Source: an uncultured Oscillospiraceae bacterium
Lineage (GTDB): Bacteria; Bacillota; Clostridia; Oscillospirales; Ruminococcaceae
Direction of reading: 5' to 3'
Length of the DNA: 64,000 nt
Assembly: GCA_949299455.1 (NCBI GenBank)
Contig: CASGAN010000004.1
Location: forward strand, 51,602 to 115,601
Shown: piece by piece, positions 26,851-35,198 of the stretch
Numbering within the stretch: position 1 is the first letter of the stretch
Layout: each line of letters opens with the position of its first letter
Made by a program: the position numbers and the translations under genes
Notes under the pieces: model-generated
Database searches by the model: none
Told to the model about the DNA's origin: nothing
Seen by the model: the letters and a program-made list of their open reading frames with translations, nothing else

Positions 26851-28037
26851 TATCCAAGCAGTTCATGATAAAGCGAAAGATACTTTTGAAACCGCTCATT
26901 TTTGTCATATAATTTTCCACGCGAAACGCACGCCTCTGTTGAAAACGCAGCCGACTGCACAGCATCCGCGAGTGCTTTCACATTTCCTTGTTCGACCACC
27001 ATGCCGCAGGTATCGTCAATGCTCTCGGGACTGCCGCCGGTGCGGTAGGTGATGACCGGCGTGCCGCAGGCAAGCGCTTCTAAATTGGTCGTCGGGAACG
27101 TGTCCTCATAGGTGGGATTCACAAACGCGTGTGCCGCCGTATACAGTGCGGCAAGCTCATGCGCGTTGTTTGTCCGCGTGATGCCAATCACCCGCTCGGG
27201 CAGTGCATCTTTCTGCGCCTGAGTCACACCCACGATGACGACGGAGAAGGAATCGTCGAGCAATTCGCTCAATGCAATCAGATCATCAAAGCCTTTCTGC
27301 TTGGTCCACACACTCGCCACACCGAGGACGATTTTCTTGCCCTTTGGCAGGGAAGCGGAGAGCGGCGCATCGTGTACCGGATGAAAGACCGAGAGGTCAA
27401 TCCCGTTTTCGATGACGCGCACCGGCGTATCTTTGAAAAACGACTGCGATGCAAGGGAACCGAGCCACGCAGACGGTGTGACGATTGTGAGGTTAGAAAG
27501 CGACGTAAACAGCCGTTTTTTCTGCGCATAGTTCCATGCGGAACGGTCAAACACCATGCTCGCCGGATATTCGCCCTTCTGCGCGCAGGTATGACAGCCG
27601 GTTTTCCACTTTTCACAGCCGATCCGGTCAAAATGCGCACAGTGTCCCGTAAATGCCCAGCAGTCGTGCAGTGTCCACACAACCGGCTTATTCTGCGATT
27701 TGAGCCATTCAAACAGCAATTCGATATTCACATAATAGCCGTGGATATTGTGCAGGTGAATGAGATCCGGAGAGAACGCTTGCGCCTCTTTCAAAAACGC
27801 ACGGGTCGCCTGTATCGAATAAAACCCGTGTTTGTCGCTTACACGCGAAAGCACACCGTGCAGATTCACACCAAGCTCCGAACCGATGCGGATGGTATCG
27901 CAGTCGTCGGGCGCTGTGCCGCGTCCATACGCGATTTTGCATAAAAAGCCGTCTTTTTCTGCCGCGCGGGCAAGGTCGGCGGCAATCCGTCCCGTACTGC
28001 CATAGCCGCAGACGGAATTGACTTGCAAAAGCTTCAC
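26850..28037 (-). CDS. Family 4 glycosyltransferase
   Basis: About 395 residues, GT-B fold. N-terminal VNSVCGYGSTGRIA binds the acceptor/donor phosphate. Mid-protein cysteines (CAHFDRIGCEKWKTGCHTC) are a feature of a WcaC-like subgroup. The C-terminal donor site has ENGIDLSVF and the E-x7-E-like EDTFPTTNLEALACGTP. GTG 28037 is preferred because it gives the usual M-K-L-L-Q-V-N start 8 nt after GGGGG; the ATG at 28052 is the alternative. It overlaps the end of fnlC and is last in the fnl operon. Confidence 0.85.
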   Translation of the reverse strand: MKLLQVNSVCGYGSTGRIAADLARAAEKDGFLCKIAYGRGTAPDDCDTIRIGSELGVNLHGVLSRVSDKHGFYSIQATRAFLKEAQAFSPDLIHLHNIHGYYVNIELLFEWLKSQNKPVVWTLHDCWAFTGHCAHFDRIGCEKWKTGCHTCAQKGEYPASMVFDRSAWNYAQKKRLFTSLSNLTIVTPSAWLGSLASQSFFKDTPVRVIENGIDLSVFHPVHDAPLSASLPKGKKIVLGVASVWTKQKGFDDLIALSELLDDSFSVVIVGVTQAQKDALPERVIGITRTNNAHELAALYTAAHAFVNPTYEDTFPTTNLEALACGTPVITYRTGGSPESIDDTCGMVVEQGNVKALADAVQSAAFSTEACVSRGKLYDKNERFQKYLSLYHELLG

Positions 28038-29164
28038 ATCGTTTTCCCCCATGTGGTGATGTTGACGATTTTTGCATAGCTTTGAATGAGCTTCACGACC
28101 TTCACCGACACGTTTGTATCCGCATAGTCCTCTGCCATGACGACTTCTTCGTTGTTTTCACGCATAGAAACCGCCAGCTCGAGTGCTTGTTCAACGTCGT
28201 CGCCTGTAATTCCGCCAATGACGACCGAACCTTTATCAAGCACCTCCGGCCGCTCCGTCGAGGTACGGATCAGCACGCCTGCAAAGTGGAGCATTGCCGA
28301 TTCTTCGGACAAGGTGCCGCTGTCGGACAGCACGCAGTATGCGTTCATCTGGAGTTTGTTATAGTCCATGAAGCCGAACGGCTTTAAGCTCTGCACGAGC
28401 GGATGGAATTTGAAATCGCGCTGTTCGATGAATTTGCGGCTGCGCGGATGCGTCGAATAGATGACCGGCATCTGATACCGCTCGGCAATGCGGTTGACCG
28501 CATTCATCAGCGAGAGAAAATGCGCTTCATTGTCGATATTTTCCTCACGGTGTGCGGAAACCAAGATATATTTGCCCGCTGTCAGATTCATGCGCTCAAG
28601 TACATCACTTGCTTCGATTTTGTCCATATGATCGCGCAGAACCTCGCGCATCGGCGAACCCGTCACGAAAATCGTCTTGCCGTCGATGCCCTCGCTCAAC
28701 AGATAGCGGCGGGAATGCTCGGTGTAGGGGAGGTTGATGTCGGAAATATGATCGACGATCTTGCGGTTGATCATCTCGGACACATTCCAGTCCCAGCAGC
28801 GGTTGCCGGCTTCCATGTGGAAAATCGGAATTTTTGACCGTTTTGCCGAAACTGCCGCGAGCGCCGAGTTGGTATCACCCAGAATCAGCACGGCGTCCGG
28901 ACGCTCTTTTTCCATGACTTCATACGATTTGGCGATGATGTTTCCCATTGTTTCGCCTAAATTTTTGCCGACGCTGTCTAAATAATAATCCGGCTCGCGC
29001 AGGCCGAGGTCCTCAAAAAAGACCTGGTTTAAGGTGTAGTCCCAGTTTTGGCCGGTGTGCACCAAAATATGGTCAAAGTATTTGTCGCACGCTTTGATGC
29101 ACGCCGACAGACGGATGATCTCCGGCCGTGTGCCCAAAACGGTCATGACTTTTAACTTGTTCAT
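28034..29164 (-). CDS. fnlC: UDP-2-acetamido-2,6-dideoxy-talose 2-epimerase, FnlC/WbjD/CapG type
   Basis: A 376-residue UDP-GlcNAc 2-epimerase-family enzyme. N-terminal VLGTRPEIIRLS, HTGQNWD, and HREENIDN are family motifs. Adjacent to fnlB and fnlA it would catalyse the last step, C2 epimerisation to UDP-N-acetyl-L-fucosamine. Plain UDP-GlcNAc 2-epimerase (MnaA) is the alternative, but the full fnlABC order and the cysteine-free His-rich core (FHMEAGNRCWD) favour FnlC. Confidence 0.87.
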   Translation of the reverse strand: MNKLKVMTVLGTRPEIIRLSACIKACDKYFDHILVHTGQNWDYTLNQVFFEDLGLREPDYYLDSVGKNLGETMGNIIAKSYEVMEKERPDAVLILGDTNSALAAVSAKRSKIPIFHMEAGNRCWDWNVSEMINRKIVDHISDINLPYTEHSRRYLLSEGIDGKTIFVTGSPMREVLRDHMDKIEASDVLERMNLTAGKYILVSAHREENIDNEAHFLSLMNAVNRIAERYQMPVIYSTHPRSRKFIEQRDFKFHPLVQSLKPFGFMDYNKLQMNAYCVLSDSGTLSEESAMLHFAGVLIRTSTERPEVLDKGSVVIGGITGDDVEQALELAVSMRENNEEVVMAEDYADTNVSVKVVKLIQSYAKIVNITTWGKTM

Positions 29165-29187
29165 TCGTATTCTCTCCGTTTCTCTGC

Positions 29188-30300
29188 TTACTCGATGACC
29201 GGCAAAAAGAACGTATCCGGTTTTTGGGGGTCAAACGGCTCGTTTGCCCACATGACGGTCACAAGATCGGTCTGGCCAACGTTTTGAATGCTGTGGGTAT
29301 AGCCGGTCGGAATGTCGACGACGGTCAGCTCCTCGCCGCTTACACGGTATTCAATCACTTCGTCGCTGTCGATTTTGCGGAAGCGGATCGATGCCTCACC
29401 CGACACGACTAAAAATTTCTCGTTTTTCGTGTGATGCCAGTGGTTGCCCTTTGTAATGCCCGGTTTTGCCACATTGACAGACACCTGTCCGCGGTCCGGT
29501 GTGCGGAGCATCTCTGTAAACGAGCCGCGCTCGTCTTTGTGCATCGTAAGCGGATAGGAAAATTCGTCTGTCGGCAGATAGCTTAAATAGGTGCTGTAGA
29601 GCTTTTTGGCAAGCGGATCGGATAAATCCGGAAGACCGAGTGTTTTGCGGTTTTCAGCAAATGAGGTAATGAGCGATGCAAGGAGGCCGAGTGTTGCCTC
29701 ATGCGTAACCGGCACACAGCAGAAATCGCCGTCGCGCGTCGGATTGCCCGAAACGGCACGGCAGAGCTCATCCACCACATCGTCGATATAGCAAAGTGTC
29801 AGCTTCACCGACGGGTCATTGACGGTGATCGGTTCATGATGGGCGATGTTATGGCAAAACGTTGCGATGACGCTGTTATAGTTCGGGCGGCACCATTTGC
29901 CGAACAAATTCGGAAAGCGGTACACAAGCACCGGCGCGCCGGTTTCCTTTCCGTAAGCGAACAGGAGGTCTTCGCCGGCTTTTTTGCTCTCGCCGTACGG
30001 ATTTTGGCGTTCTGCCTGGATCGAGGAGGCGAGCATCACCGGCGCTTTGTTTCCTGCGGCTTTGAGCGCATCGAGCAAAGTCGACGTAAAGCCGAAATTT
30101 CCCTTCATGAATTCGTCGTCCGTTTTCGGGCGGTTTACACCCGCCAGATGAAATACAAAATCACACGATGCGGCATATTGCGTGAGTAAAGCAGGGTCGG
30201 TGTCGATGTCATACGAGAGCACCTCAAACCCGCGGTTTAAAAGCTCTGCTTTTAAGTTTTTGCCCACAAATCCGTTTGCACCGGTAATGAGGATCTTCAT
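29188..30300 (-). CDS. fnlB: FnlB/WbjC/CapF bifunctional epimerase-reductase with cupin domain
   Basis: A 370-residue protein with two domains. Residues 1-245 are an SDR fold (ITGANGFVGKNL, the tyrosine-containing NPYGESKKAGED). Residues 250-370 are a cupin with GNHWHHTKNEKFLV metal-binding histidines. CapF-type enzymes epimerise at C3 through the zinc-cupin and reduce C4 with NADPH. The start at 30300 follows AAAGGAG; the first 11 in-frame residues of a longer reading overlap the intergenic gap. Between fnlA and fnlC. Confidence 0.92.
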   Translation of the reverse strand: MKILITGANGFVGKNLKAELLNRGFEVLSYDIDTDPALLTQYAASCDFVFHLAGVNRPKTDDEFMKGNFGFTSTLLDALKAAGNKAPVMLASSIQAERQNPYGESKKAGEDLLFAYGKETGAPVLVYRFPNLFGKWCRPNYNSVIATFCHNIAHHEPITVNDPSVKLTLCYIDDVVDELCRAVSGNPTRDGDFCCVPVTHEATLGLLASLITSFAENRKTLGLPDLSDPLAKKLYSTYLSYLPTDEFSYPLTMHKDERGSFTEMLRTPDRGQVSVNVAKPGITKGNHWHHTKNEKFLVVSGEASIRFRKIDSDEVIEYRVSGEELTVVDIPTGYTHSIQNVGQTDLVTVMWANEPFDPQKPDTFFLPVIE

Positions 30301-30317
30301 GTTGTTTGCTCCTTTGC

Positions 30318-31352
30318 TCATTTTTGCTCCCATGCGGCAATCTCATCCTGAATATAAGAAAGCGACAGCAGTTTTTCTTTGACCTGCTCAACTGTCAAAA
30401 GCTCGGTATTGCTCGAGTCAAACTCGACGAGCGTTTTGCGGTTTTCGTCGCCCTGTTTGAAATATTTTTCGTAGTTTAAGTCACGCTTGTCCGCCGGCAC
30501 ACGGTAGAAATTGCCCATATCGATCGCATGCGCGCACTCCTCATTGGTGAGCAGTGTTTCATACATTTTTTCACCGTGGCGGATGCCGATGATTTTAATC
30601 GGGTTGTCTGCATGGAACAGTTCTTTGACTGCCTGTGCGAGTGTTTCGATGGTGCACGACGGTGCTTTCTGCACCATAATATCGCCGCTCTCTGCATGCT
30701 CGAATGCAAAAATGACAAGCTCCACCGCTTCCTCAAGGCTCATGATAAACCGTGTCATGGTCGGCTCTGTAACCGTGAGCGGCTGGCCTGCTTTGATCTG
30801 CTCGATAAACAGCGGAATGACCGAGCCGCGCGAGCACATGACGTTGCCGTAGCGTGTGCCGCAGATGAGCGTTTTATCCGGCGAAACGGTGCGCGATTTT
30901 GCGACAAACACCTTTTCCATCATTGCTTTGGACGTACCCATTGCATTGACCGGATATGCGGCTTTGTCGGTCGAAAGGCAGATAACCTTTTTAACGCCGC
31001 ATTCGATGCAGGCGGTCAGCACGTTATCCGTGCCGATGACGTTTGTATACACGGCTTCCAGCGGGAAAAACTCACACGACGGCACCTGTTTCAATGCCGC
31101 GGCATGGAACACATAGTCTACGCCATACATCGCGTTTTTGATGCTCTGAAGATTTCTGACGTCGCCGATATAATATTTGATTTTGTCGTTGTTGTAAGTG
31201 TGGCGCATATCGTCCTGTTTTTTCTCATCACGCGAGAAAATACGGATTTCCTTGATGTCGGTGTCGAGAAAGCGTTTTAAGACCGCGTTGCCGAACGAGC
31301 CGGTGCCGCCGGTGATGAGCAGTGTTTTTCCGTTAAAAATTGATTCTGCCAT
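30318..31352 (-). CDS. fnlA: FnlA/WbjB/CapE UDP-GlcNAc 4,6-dehydratase / 5-epimerase
   Basis: A 344-residue SDR enzyme of the FlaA1/CapE group. Dinucleotide motif TGGTGSFG (14-21), and STDKAAYPVNAMGTSK, where D-K and the MGxSK replace the classical YxxxK, as in inverting 4,6-dehydratases. It starts L-FucNAc synthesis from UDP-GlcNAc. A GGAGGAAT ribosome binding site precedes the ATG. It lies 6 nt after the glycosyltransferase gene. Confidence 0.93.
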   Translation of the reverse strand: MAESIFNGKTLLITGGTGSFGNAVLKRFLDTDIKEIRIFSRDEKKQDDMRHTYNNDKIKYYIGDVRNLQSIKNAMYGVDYVFHAAALKQVPSCEFFPLEAVYTNVIGTDNVLTACIECGVKKVICLSTDKAAYPVNAMGTSKAMMEKVFVAKSRTVSPDKTLICGTRYGNVMCSRGSVIPLFIEQIKAGQPLTVTEPTMTRFIMSLEEAVELVIFAFEHAESGDIMVQKAPSCTIETLAQAVKELFHADNPIKIIGIRHGEKMYETLLTNEECAHAIDMGNFYRVPADKRDLNYEKYFKQGDENRKTLVEFDSSNTELLTVEQVKEKLLSLSYIQDEIAAWEQK

Positions 31353-31358
31353 AATGAC

Positions 31359-32552
31359 TTATTCCTCCAGCAATTTGATAAATGTATTCATAAAGATTTC
31401 TTTTGTGTAATGCTGTTCGTAGTAAACCCGGCCGTTTTCGCCTTTTTTCCGGTACTGTTTTGGATTTTCGATGATCTTTTGCATGACAGCACCAAGACCT
31501 TCTGCATCGCCTGCACGCACGCATTCGCCGCAGTCCGATTCTTCGATCATTTGTGCGGCGGCGCCGTCAATCGCACCCGCAATCGGTTTGCCGGCGCTTA
31601 AATATCCCTGCGCTTTTGCCGGCAGTGTCATGCCGATAAAATCGCCGCCGCGCAGTGTGAGCAGAAAACAGTCGGCAAGCTTATAAAACCGCTCCATTTC
31701 CGCAAGGGGAAACCGCCCGTGAAACGTGATATGATCCGTCACATGAAGCGATTCGCTCAGTTCTTTGCACGCAGAAAGCTCCGAGCCGTCGCCCACAATG
31801 TGCACCATGAACGGCTTGTCCGTTTGAATGTGGGGAATTGCCTTGATGATGCAGTCCACGTTCTGAACCGCGCCGATATTTCCCGCGAACAAGAAGTCCA
31901 CACATTCATTTTCTTCATAAACGCCGCAGATATCCGCATACAAATCCTCCGCATGCTGGGGAAGATCGAAAATGCGGTCATTGACGTCGTCGCCGCACAA
32001 ATCGGTGAGATATGTGTGAAACGGCGCTGAGGTGACAGCGATTTTATCGCACGCCCGGTAAAGCTTGCGGCTGATGCGTTTTACCACGTGAAACAGCGGA
32101 TGTGATTCGCCGACATGAAACGCCTTTAATGACTCGGGCCACAGATCACAGCAGTAAAGCACGAGCGGCTTTTTGGTGCGGTGTTTTAACCGTCTTGCCG
32201 CATACGCCTGAAGCACCGGAGATGTCTGATAACAGAAAATCACGTCGATGTCCTTTTTCTTGCAAAACGACGCATAGAGCCACGAGGACACAACAAACGA
32301 TGCGTAATTGAGCGCACGGAACAGCACACCTTTGTGTCGTGCGATAATCGGCACGCGGACAACCTGCACGCCGTTTATCGATTCTCTGCGGCGGCGAAAC
32401 CACCGGTATTCCTTGGGCACCTTCGAGGTGGCATAGTCGGGCAGTCCGGTCAGCACCCGCACCTGATGTCCCATCGAAACAAGCGACTGCGCAATGTCGT
32501 TGATCCGAAAATTGTCGGGATAAAAACACTGCGACACAATCAAAATATTCAA
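31359..32552 (-). CDS. WbuB-like family 4 glycosyltransferase (probable L-fucosaminyltransferase)
   Basis: A 397-residue GT-B enzyme. The opening NILIVSQCFYPDNFRINDIA, CCDLWPESL and the C-terminal E-x-D-x-G region resemble WbuB-type transferases that often accompany fnlABC. It would use the UDP-L-FucNAc made by the next three genes (inference from context). Start is a TTG at 32552, 7 nt after AAGGG; the longer in-frame reading begins upstream of the promoter's -10. Confidence 0.82.
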   Translation of the reverse strand: MNILIVSQCFYPDNFRINDIAQSLVSMGHQVRVLTGLPDYATSKVPKEYRWFRRRRESINGVQVVRVPIIARHKGVLFRALNYASFVVSSWLYASFCKKKDIDVIFCYQTSPVLQAYAARRLKHRTKKPLVLYCCDLWPESLKAFHVGESHPLFHVVKRISRKLYRACDKIAVTSAPFHTYLTDLCGDDVNDRIFDLPQHAEDLYADICGVYEENECVDFLFAGNIGAVQNVDCIIKAIPHIQTDKPFMVHIVGDGSELSACKELSESLHVTDHITFHGRFPLAEMERFYKLADCFLLTLRGGDFIGMTLPAKAQGYLSAGKPIAGAIDGAAAQMIEESDCGECVRAGDAEGLGAVMQKIIENPKQYRKKGENGRVYYEQHYTKEIFMNTFIKLLEE

Positions 32553-32589
32553 AATAGAACCCTTCCGATCTGCATAATACTGTAATTTC

Positions 32590-32618
32590 ATTTTACTACA
32601 GCGCACCTGTTTTCGCAA
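32590..32618 (-). promoter_or_regulatory. Promoter of the fnl operon
   Basis: Minus strand TTGCGA (32618-32613), 17-bp spacer, TAAAAT (32595-32590). It lies 38 nt before the TTG start and after the terminator of the licD gene upstream. Confidence 0.65.
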
Positions 32619-32640
32619 GTCTATGTTCATACAGACACGC

Positions 32641-32668
32641 AAAAAACGGCACCGAAGTGCCGTTTTTT
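32641..32668. terminator. Terminator separating the second licD from the fnl operon
   Basis: A 12-bp stem (32641-32652 with 32657-32668), stable tetraloop (CGAA on plus, TTCG on minus), A/T runs at both ends. Confidence 0.85.
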
Positions 32669-32671
32669 CTG

Positions 32672-33472
32672 TTAGTCCATCTTGTATTTTGAAAGTTCCA
32701 CACGCGTGATCCCGTGATAATTTTCGCGCTTGTCCTCAGGCGGCGGTGTCATGTAATCACCGTATGTGACAGTCAGATACTCGTCGTATGAGGAAAAACT
32801 CAAAAATGCATCGTCCTCAAACGGGATCGGTATAAGCGACTCCGTCAGCGACGATTGAATGGGCCGTTCATAATGATCGCACAGATATGCACAGTCAGAT
32901 CCGTTGTCTTTCATACTGCTCTTTTGCAGTGTACGCTGAATCGACGCACGCGAAAAAAACAGCGAAACCGCTTTGATGCCGGCATAGACTGCCTTTTTTA
33001 ACATACCGCCGTCGTGCGCAATGTCATAGCCGTTTTTCATGAGTAGAAGCCGCTGATAAAACGCTGTTTTGACTTGCCTTTTGTCCGGATTTTTACATCC
33101 GTCAAACGGGAACAGATCGACAAAGATGCCGTCTTCGACAAGATGCGCTTTGCCGGTGTTTTTCTCGACAAAATGCGTGCCTTTTAACCGGATTTTTGCA
33201 AACGGCAGTGCATATTCGGGATCAGTGTCCCATGTCTGCAAAAAATATTCGTCGGGAAGATCCGTTTTGCAGGCTTCTAAAAAGCGTTCATAATCGCTTC
33301 TTACAAATCCGAAATCCAAGTCATCGTCCCACGGAATAAATCCCTTGTGACGAACGGCACCCAGCAGTGTGCCCGCAATCATAAAATATTGGATCTTGTG
33401 AAGTTCACAAATGCGTTTGACCTCTTTTGCGATCATCAGCTGCAAAAGTTGGATATTCCGAAGTTCTGTCAT
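32672..33472 (-). CDS. LicD-family phosphotransferase (second copy)
   Basis: A 266-residue LicD protein: MIAGTLLGAVRHKGFIPWDD then a DLDFGF acidic cluster and C-terminal YMTPPPEDKREN. It would transfer a phospho-amino-alcohol from a CDP donor to glycan, possibly fed by the activating enzyme at 6140-7957 (inference). It has its own promoter and terminator, so it is expressed independently of the fnl genes. Start 33472 follows GGTGG; the longer reading overlaps the promoter. Confidence 0.87.
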   Translation of the reverse strand: MTELRNIQLLQLMIAKEVKRICELHKIQYFMIAGTLLGAVRHKGFIPWDDDLDFGFVRSDYERFLEACKTDLPDEYFLQTWDTDPEYALPFAKIRLKGTHFVEKNTGKAHLVEDGIFVDLFPFDGCKNPDKRQVKTAFYQRLLLMKNGYDIAHDGGMLKKAVYAGIKAVSLFFSRASIQRTLQKSSMKDNGSDCAYLCDHYERPIQSSLTESLIPIPFEDDAFLSFSSYDEYLTVTYGDYMTPPPEDKRENYHGITRVELSKYKMD

Positions 33473-33506
33473 GCTGCCACCTGCTTGTCTTTTTATCGTA
33501 TCTTTA

Positions 33507-33534
33507 ATGATACACGATACGAAAAAAAAGTCAA
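33507..33534 (-). promoter_or_regulatory. Promoter of the second licD gene
   Basis: Minus strand TTGACT (33534-33529), 16-bp spacer with an 8-T tract, TATCAT (33512-33507). Confidence 0.6.
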
Positions 33535-33615
33535 GAACAGCGCAAAAAAGGCGAATCTGCATCGTATTTGTTTTTGAAAAAGAGTTTTTTTTTGGTTTTC
33601 TTTTTTAAAAAAACA

Positions 33616-33624
33616 TGGTATAAT
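33616..33624 (+). promoter_or_regulatory. Extended -10 promoter of the PPK2-type gene
   Basis: TGGTATAAT: a perfect TATAAT with the TGn extension. The region upstream is a T-rich tract without a good -35, as allowed for extended -10 promoters. Confidence 0.55.
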
Positions 33625-33658
33625 AACAATAAATAATTCAAAAAGGTGGGATTTTATC

Positions 33659-35149
33659 ATGCTGCTCCATTCCTATCAAAAACCAGAGCCGCAGGACAAA
33701 GACGCACAAAAGCAAGCGATTGATGCACTGCGGCAAAAGCTGTTCGTTTCACAGCAGACCATCAAAGAAGCAAAGCTTCCCGTACTCGTTCTGATTGAGG
33801 GATGGGGTGCCGCGGGAAAGGGCAGTGTGATCGGAAAAGTCATTTCGTCGATCGATCCGCGCTCATTCCGTGTGTCAAAAGTCGGCGCGCCCACCGATGA
33901 AGAGCGCCGCAAGCCGTTTTTGTGGCGTCATTTCGTCAACATCCCGGAAGCCGGAAACTTTTTGTTCTTGGACTCCGGCTGGATGAAGGAAACGGTCCAG
34001 ATGCGCCTGTTTGACCGTTTGGACGACAAAAAATATGCAGAACGCCTGCAGGCAATCAACACGTTTGAACGCCAGCTGGTCGACAATGGCTATCTTTTAT
34101 TAAAACTCTTTTTCCACATTGACAAAAAAGAGCAGAAAAAGCGGATCGAAAAGCTTCTAAAGAGCAAAGACACTGCTTGGCGCGTGGGCGACTATGATCT
34201 ATGGCAAACCGAACATTACAGCGAATGCTTCGACTGCTTTGACGACTATCTGCATCAGACAAATACACCGGATGCACCGTGGCACATCATCGACGGCAGC
34301 GACAAAAAACAAGCGGAATATGAGATGCTCTCGATTCTGACTGACGCCATCGACAAAGCGATCAAAGCAAAACAAGAGAAAAAGCCGCGTCCGATCATCC
34401 AAAAGGACTACCCGCTCGAGCCGATGCCGCTGCTTTCCGAAATTGATTTAAACAAATCGGTCACGCTCGAAGAATACGAAACGCTCAAGCGGTATTATCA
34501 GAAAAAGCTGCGCACGCTCCACAACCGGATCTACCGTCAGAAAATCCCGGTCATCATCGCCTATGAGGGATGGGACGCGGCAGGCAAGGGCGGCAACATC
34601 AAACGCATTGCCAGCGCACTCGATCCGCGCGGCTATGAGGTGATTCCGATTGCGAGCCCGAAGCCGTTTGAGCTTTCGCGTCACTATCTGTGGCGGTTTT
34701 ATAACCGTCTGCCGAAAACGGGACACATCACGATCTTTGACCGCACCTGGTACGGCCGTGTCATGGTGGAACGGCTCGAGGGCTTTTGCAGTGAAGCGGA
34801 CTGGAAGCGCGCGTATAACGAGATCAACGAGTTCGAGCGCGAGCTCACGGACTGGGGGGCTGTGCTGTTAAAATTCTGGATTCACATCGACAAGAATACC
34901 CAGCTTGCACGCTTCACCGAACGCCAGAACACACCCGAAAAGAAGTGGAAAATCACCGAGGAAGACTGGCGCAACCGTGAAAAATGGGATCTTTATGAGG
35001 AAGCCGTCAACGAGATGATTCAAAAGACAAGCACCAAGACAGCACCATGGCACATCATCGAATCAAACGACAAAAAATATGCCCGCATCAAAACGTTAAA
35101 GCTCGTGACCGAAGCGCTTGAGGAGGCACTCAAAAAACGGGAGAAATAA
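33659..35149 (+). CDS. pap: Polyphosphate:AMP phosphotransferase (tandem PPK2 domains)
   Basis: A 496-residue protein made of two PPK2 domains. Domain 1 (about 15-235) has Walker A EGWGAAGKGS (47-56) but Walker B DSGW (D105), lacking the Arg of the DRxW lid motif. Domain 2 (about 270-490) has EGWDAAGKGG (303-312) and an intact FDRTWYGR (D361). The two-domain form is typical of class II PPK2, which phosphorylates AMP to ADP with polyphosphate, with only the C-terminal half active. It stands alone with its own extended -10 promoter and terminator. Confidence 0.88.
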   Translation: MLLHSYQKPEPQDKDAQKQAIDALRQKLFVSQQTIKEAKLPVLVLIEGWGAAGKGSVIGKVISSIDPRSFRVSKVGAPTDEERRKPFLWRHFVNIPEAGNFLFLDSGWMKETVQMRLFDRLDDKKYAERLQAINTFERQLVDNGYLLLKLFFHIDKKEQKKRIEKLLKSKDTAWRVGDYDLWQTEHYSECFDCFDDYLHQTNTPDAPWHIIDGSDKKQAEYEMLSILTDAIDKAIKAKQEKKPRPIIQKDYPLEPMPLLSEIDLNKSVTLEEYETLKRYYQKKLRTLHNRIYRQKIPVIIAYEGWDAAGKGGNIKRIASALDPRGYEVIPIASPKPFELSRHYLWRFYNRLPKTGHITIFDRTWYGRVMVERLEGFCSEADWKRAYNEINEFERELTDWGAVLLKFWIHIDKNTQLARFTERQNTPEKKWKITEEDWRNREKWDLYEEAVNEMIQKTSTKTAPWHIIESNDKKYARIKTLKLVTEALEEALKKREK

Positions 35150-35162
35150 CCGTAAAAAAGGC

Positions 35163-35196
35163 AAAAAAACACCCTGCGTTTGCAGGGTGTTTTTTT
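35163..35196. terminator. Bidirectional terminator between pap and the P-type ATPase
   Basis: A 15-bp stem (35163-35177 with 35182-35196), loop GTTT, terminal T-run on plus and A-run read as T on minus. Confidence 0.88.
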
Positions 35197-35198
35197 AC

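Noticed and set aside
27129-27944. 271-residue plus-strand ORF
   Set aside because: Antisense to the GT4 gene, with no motif and no start signals.
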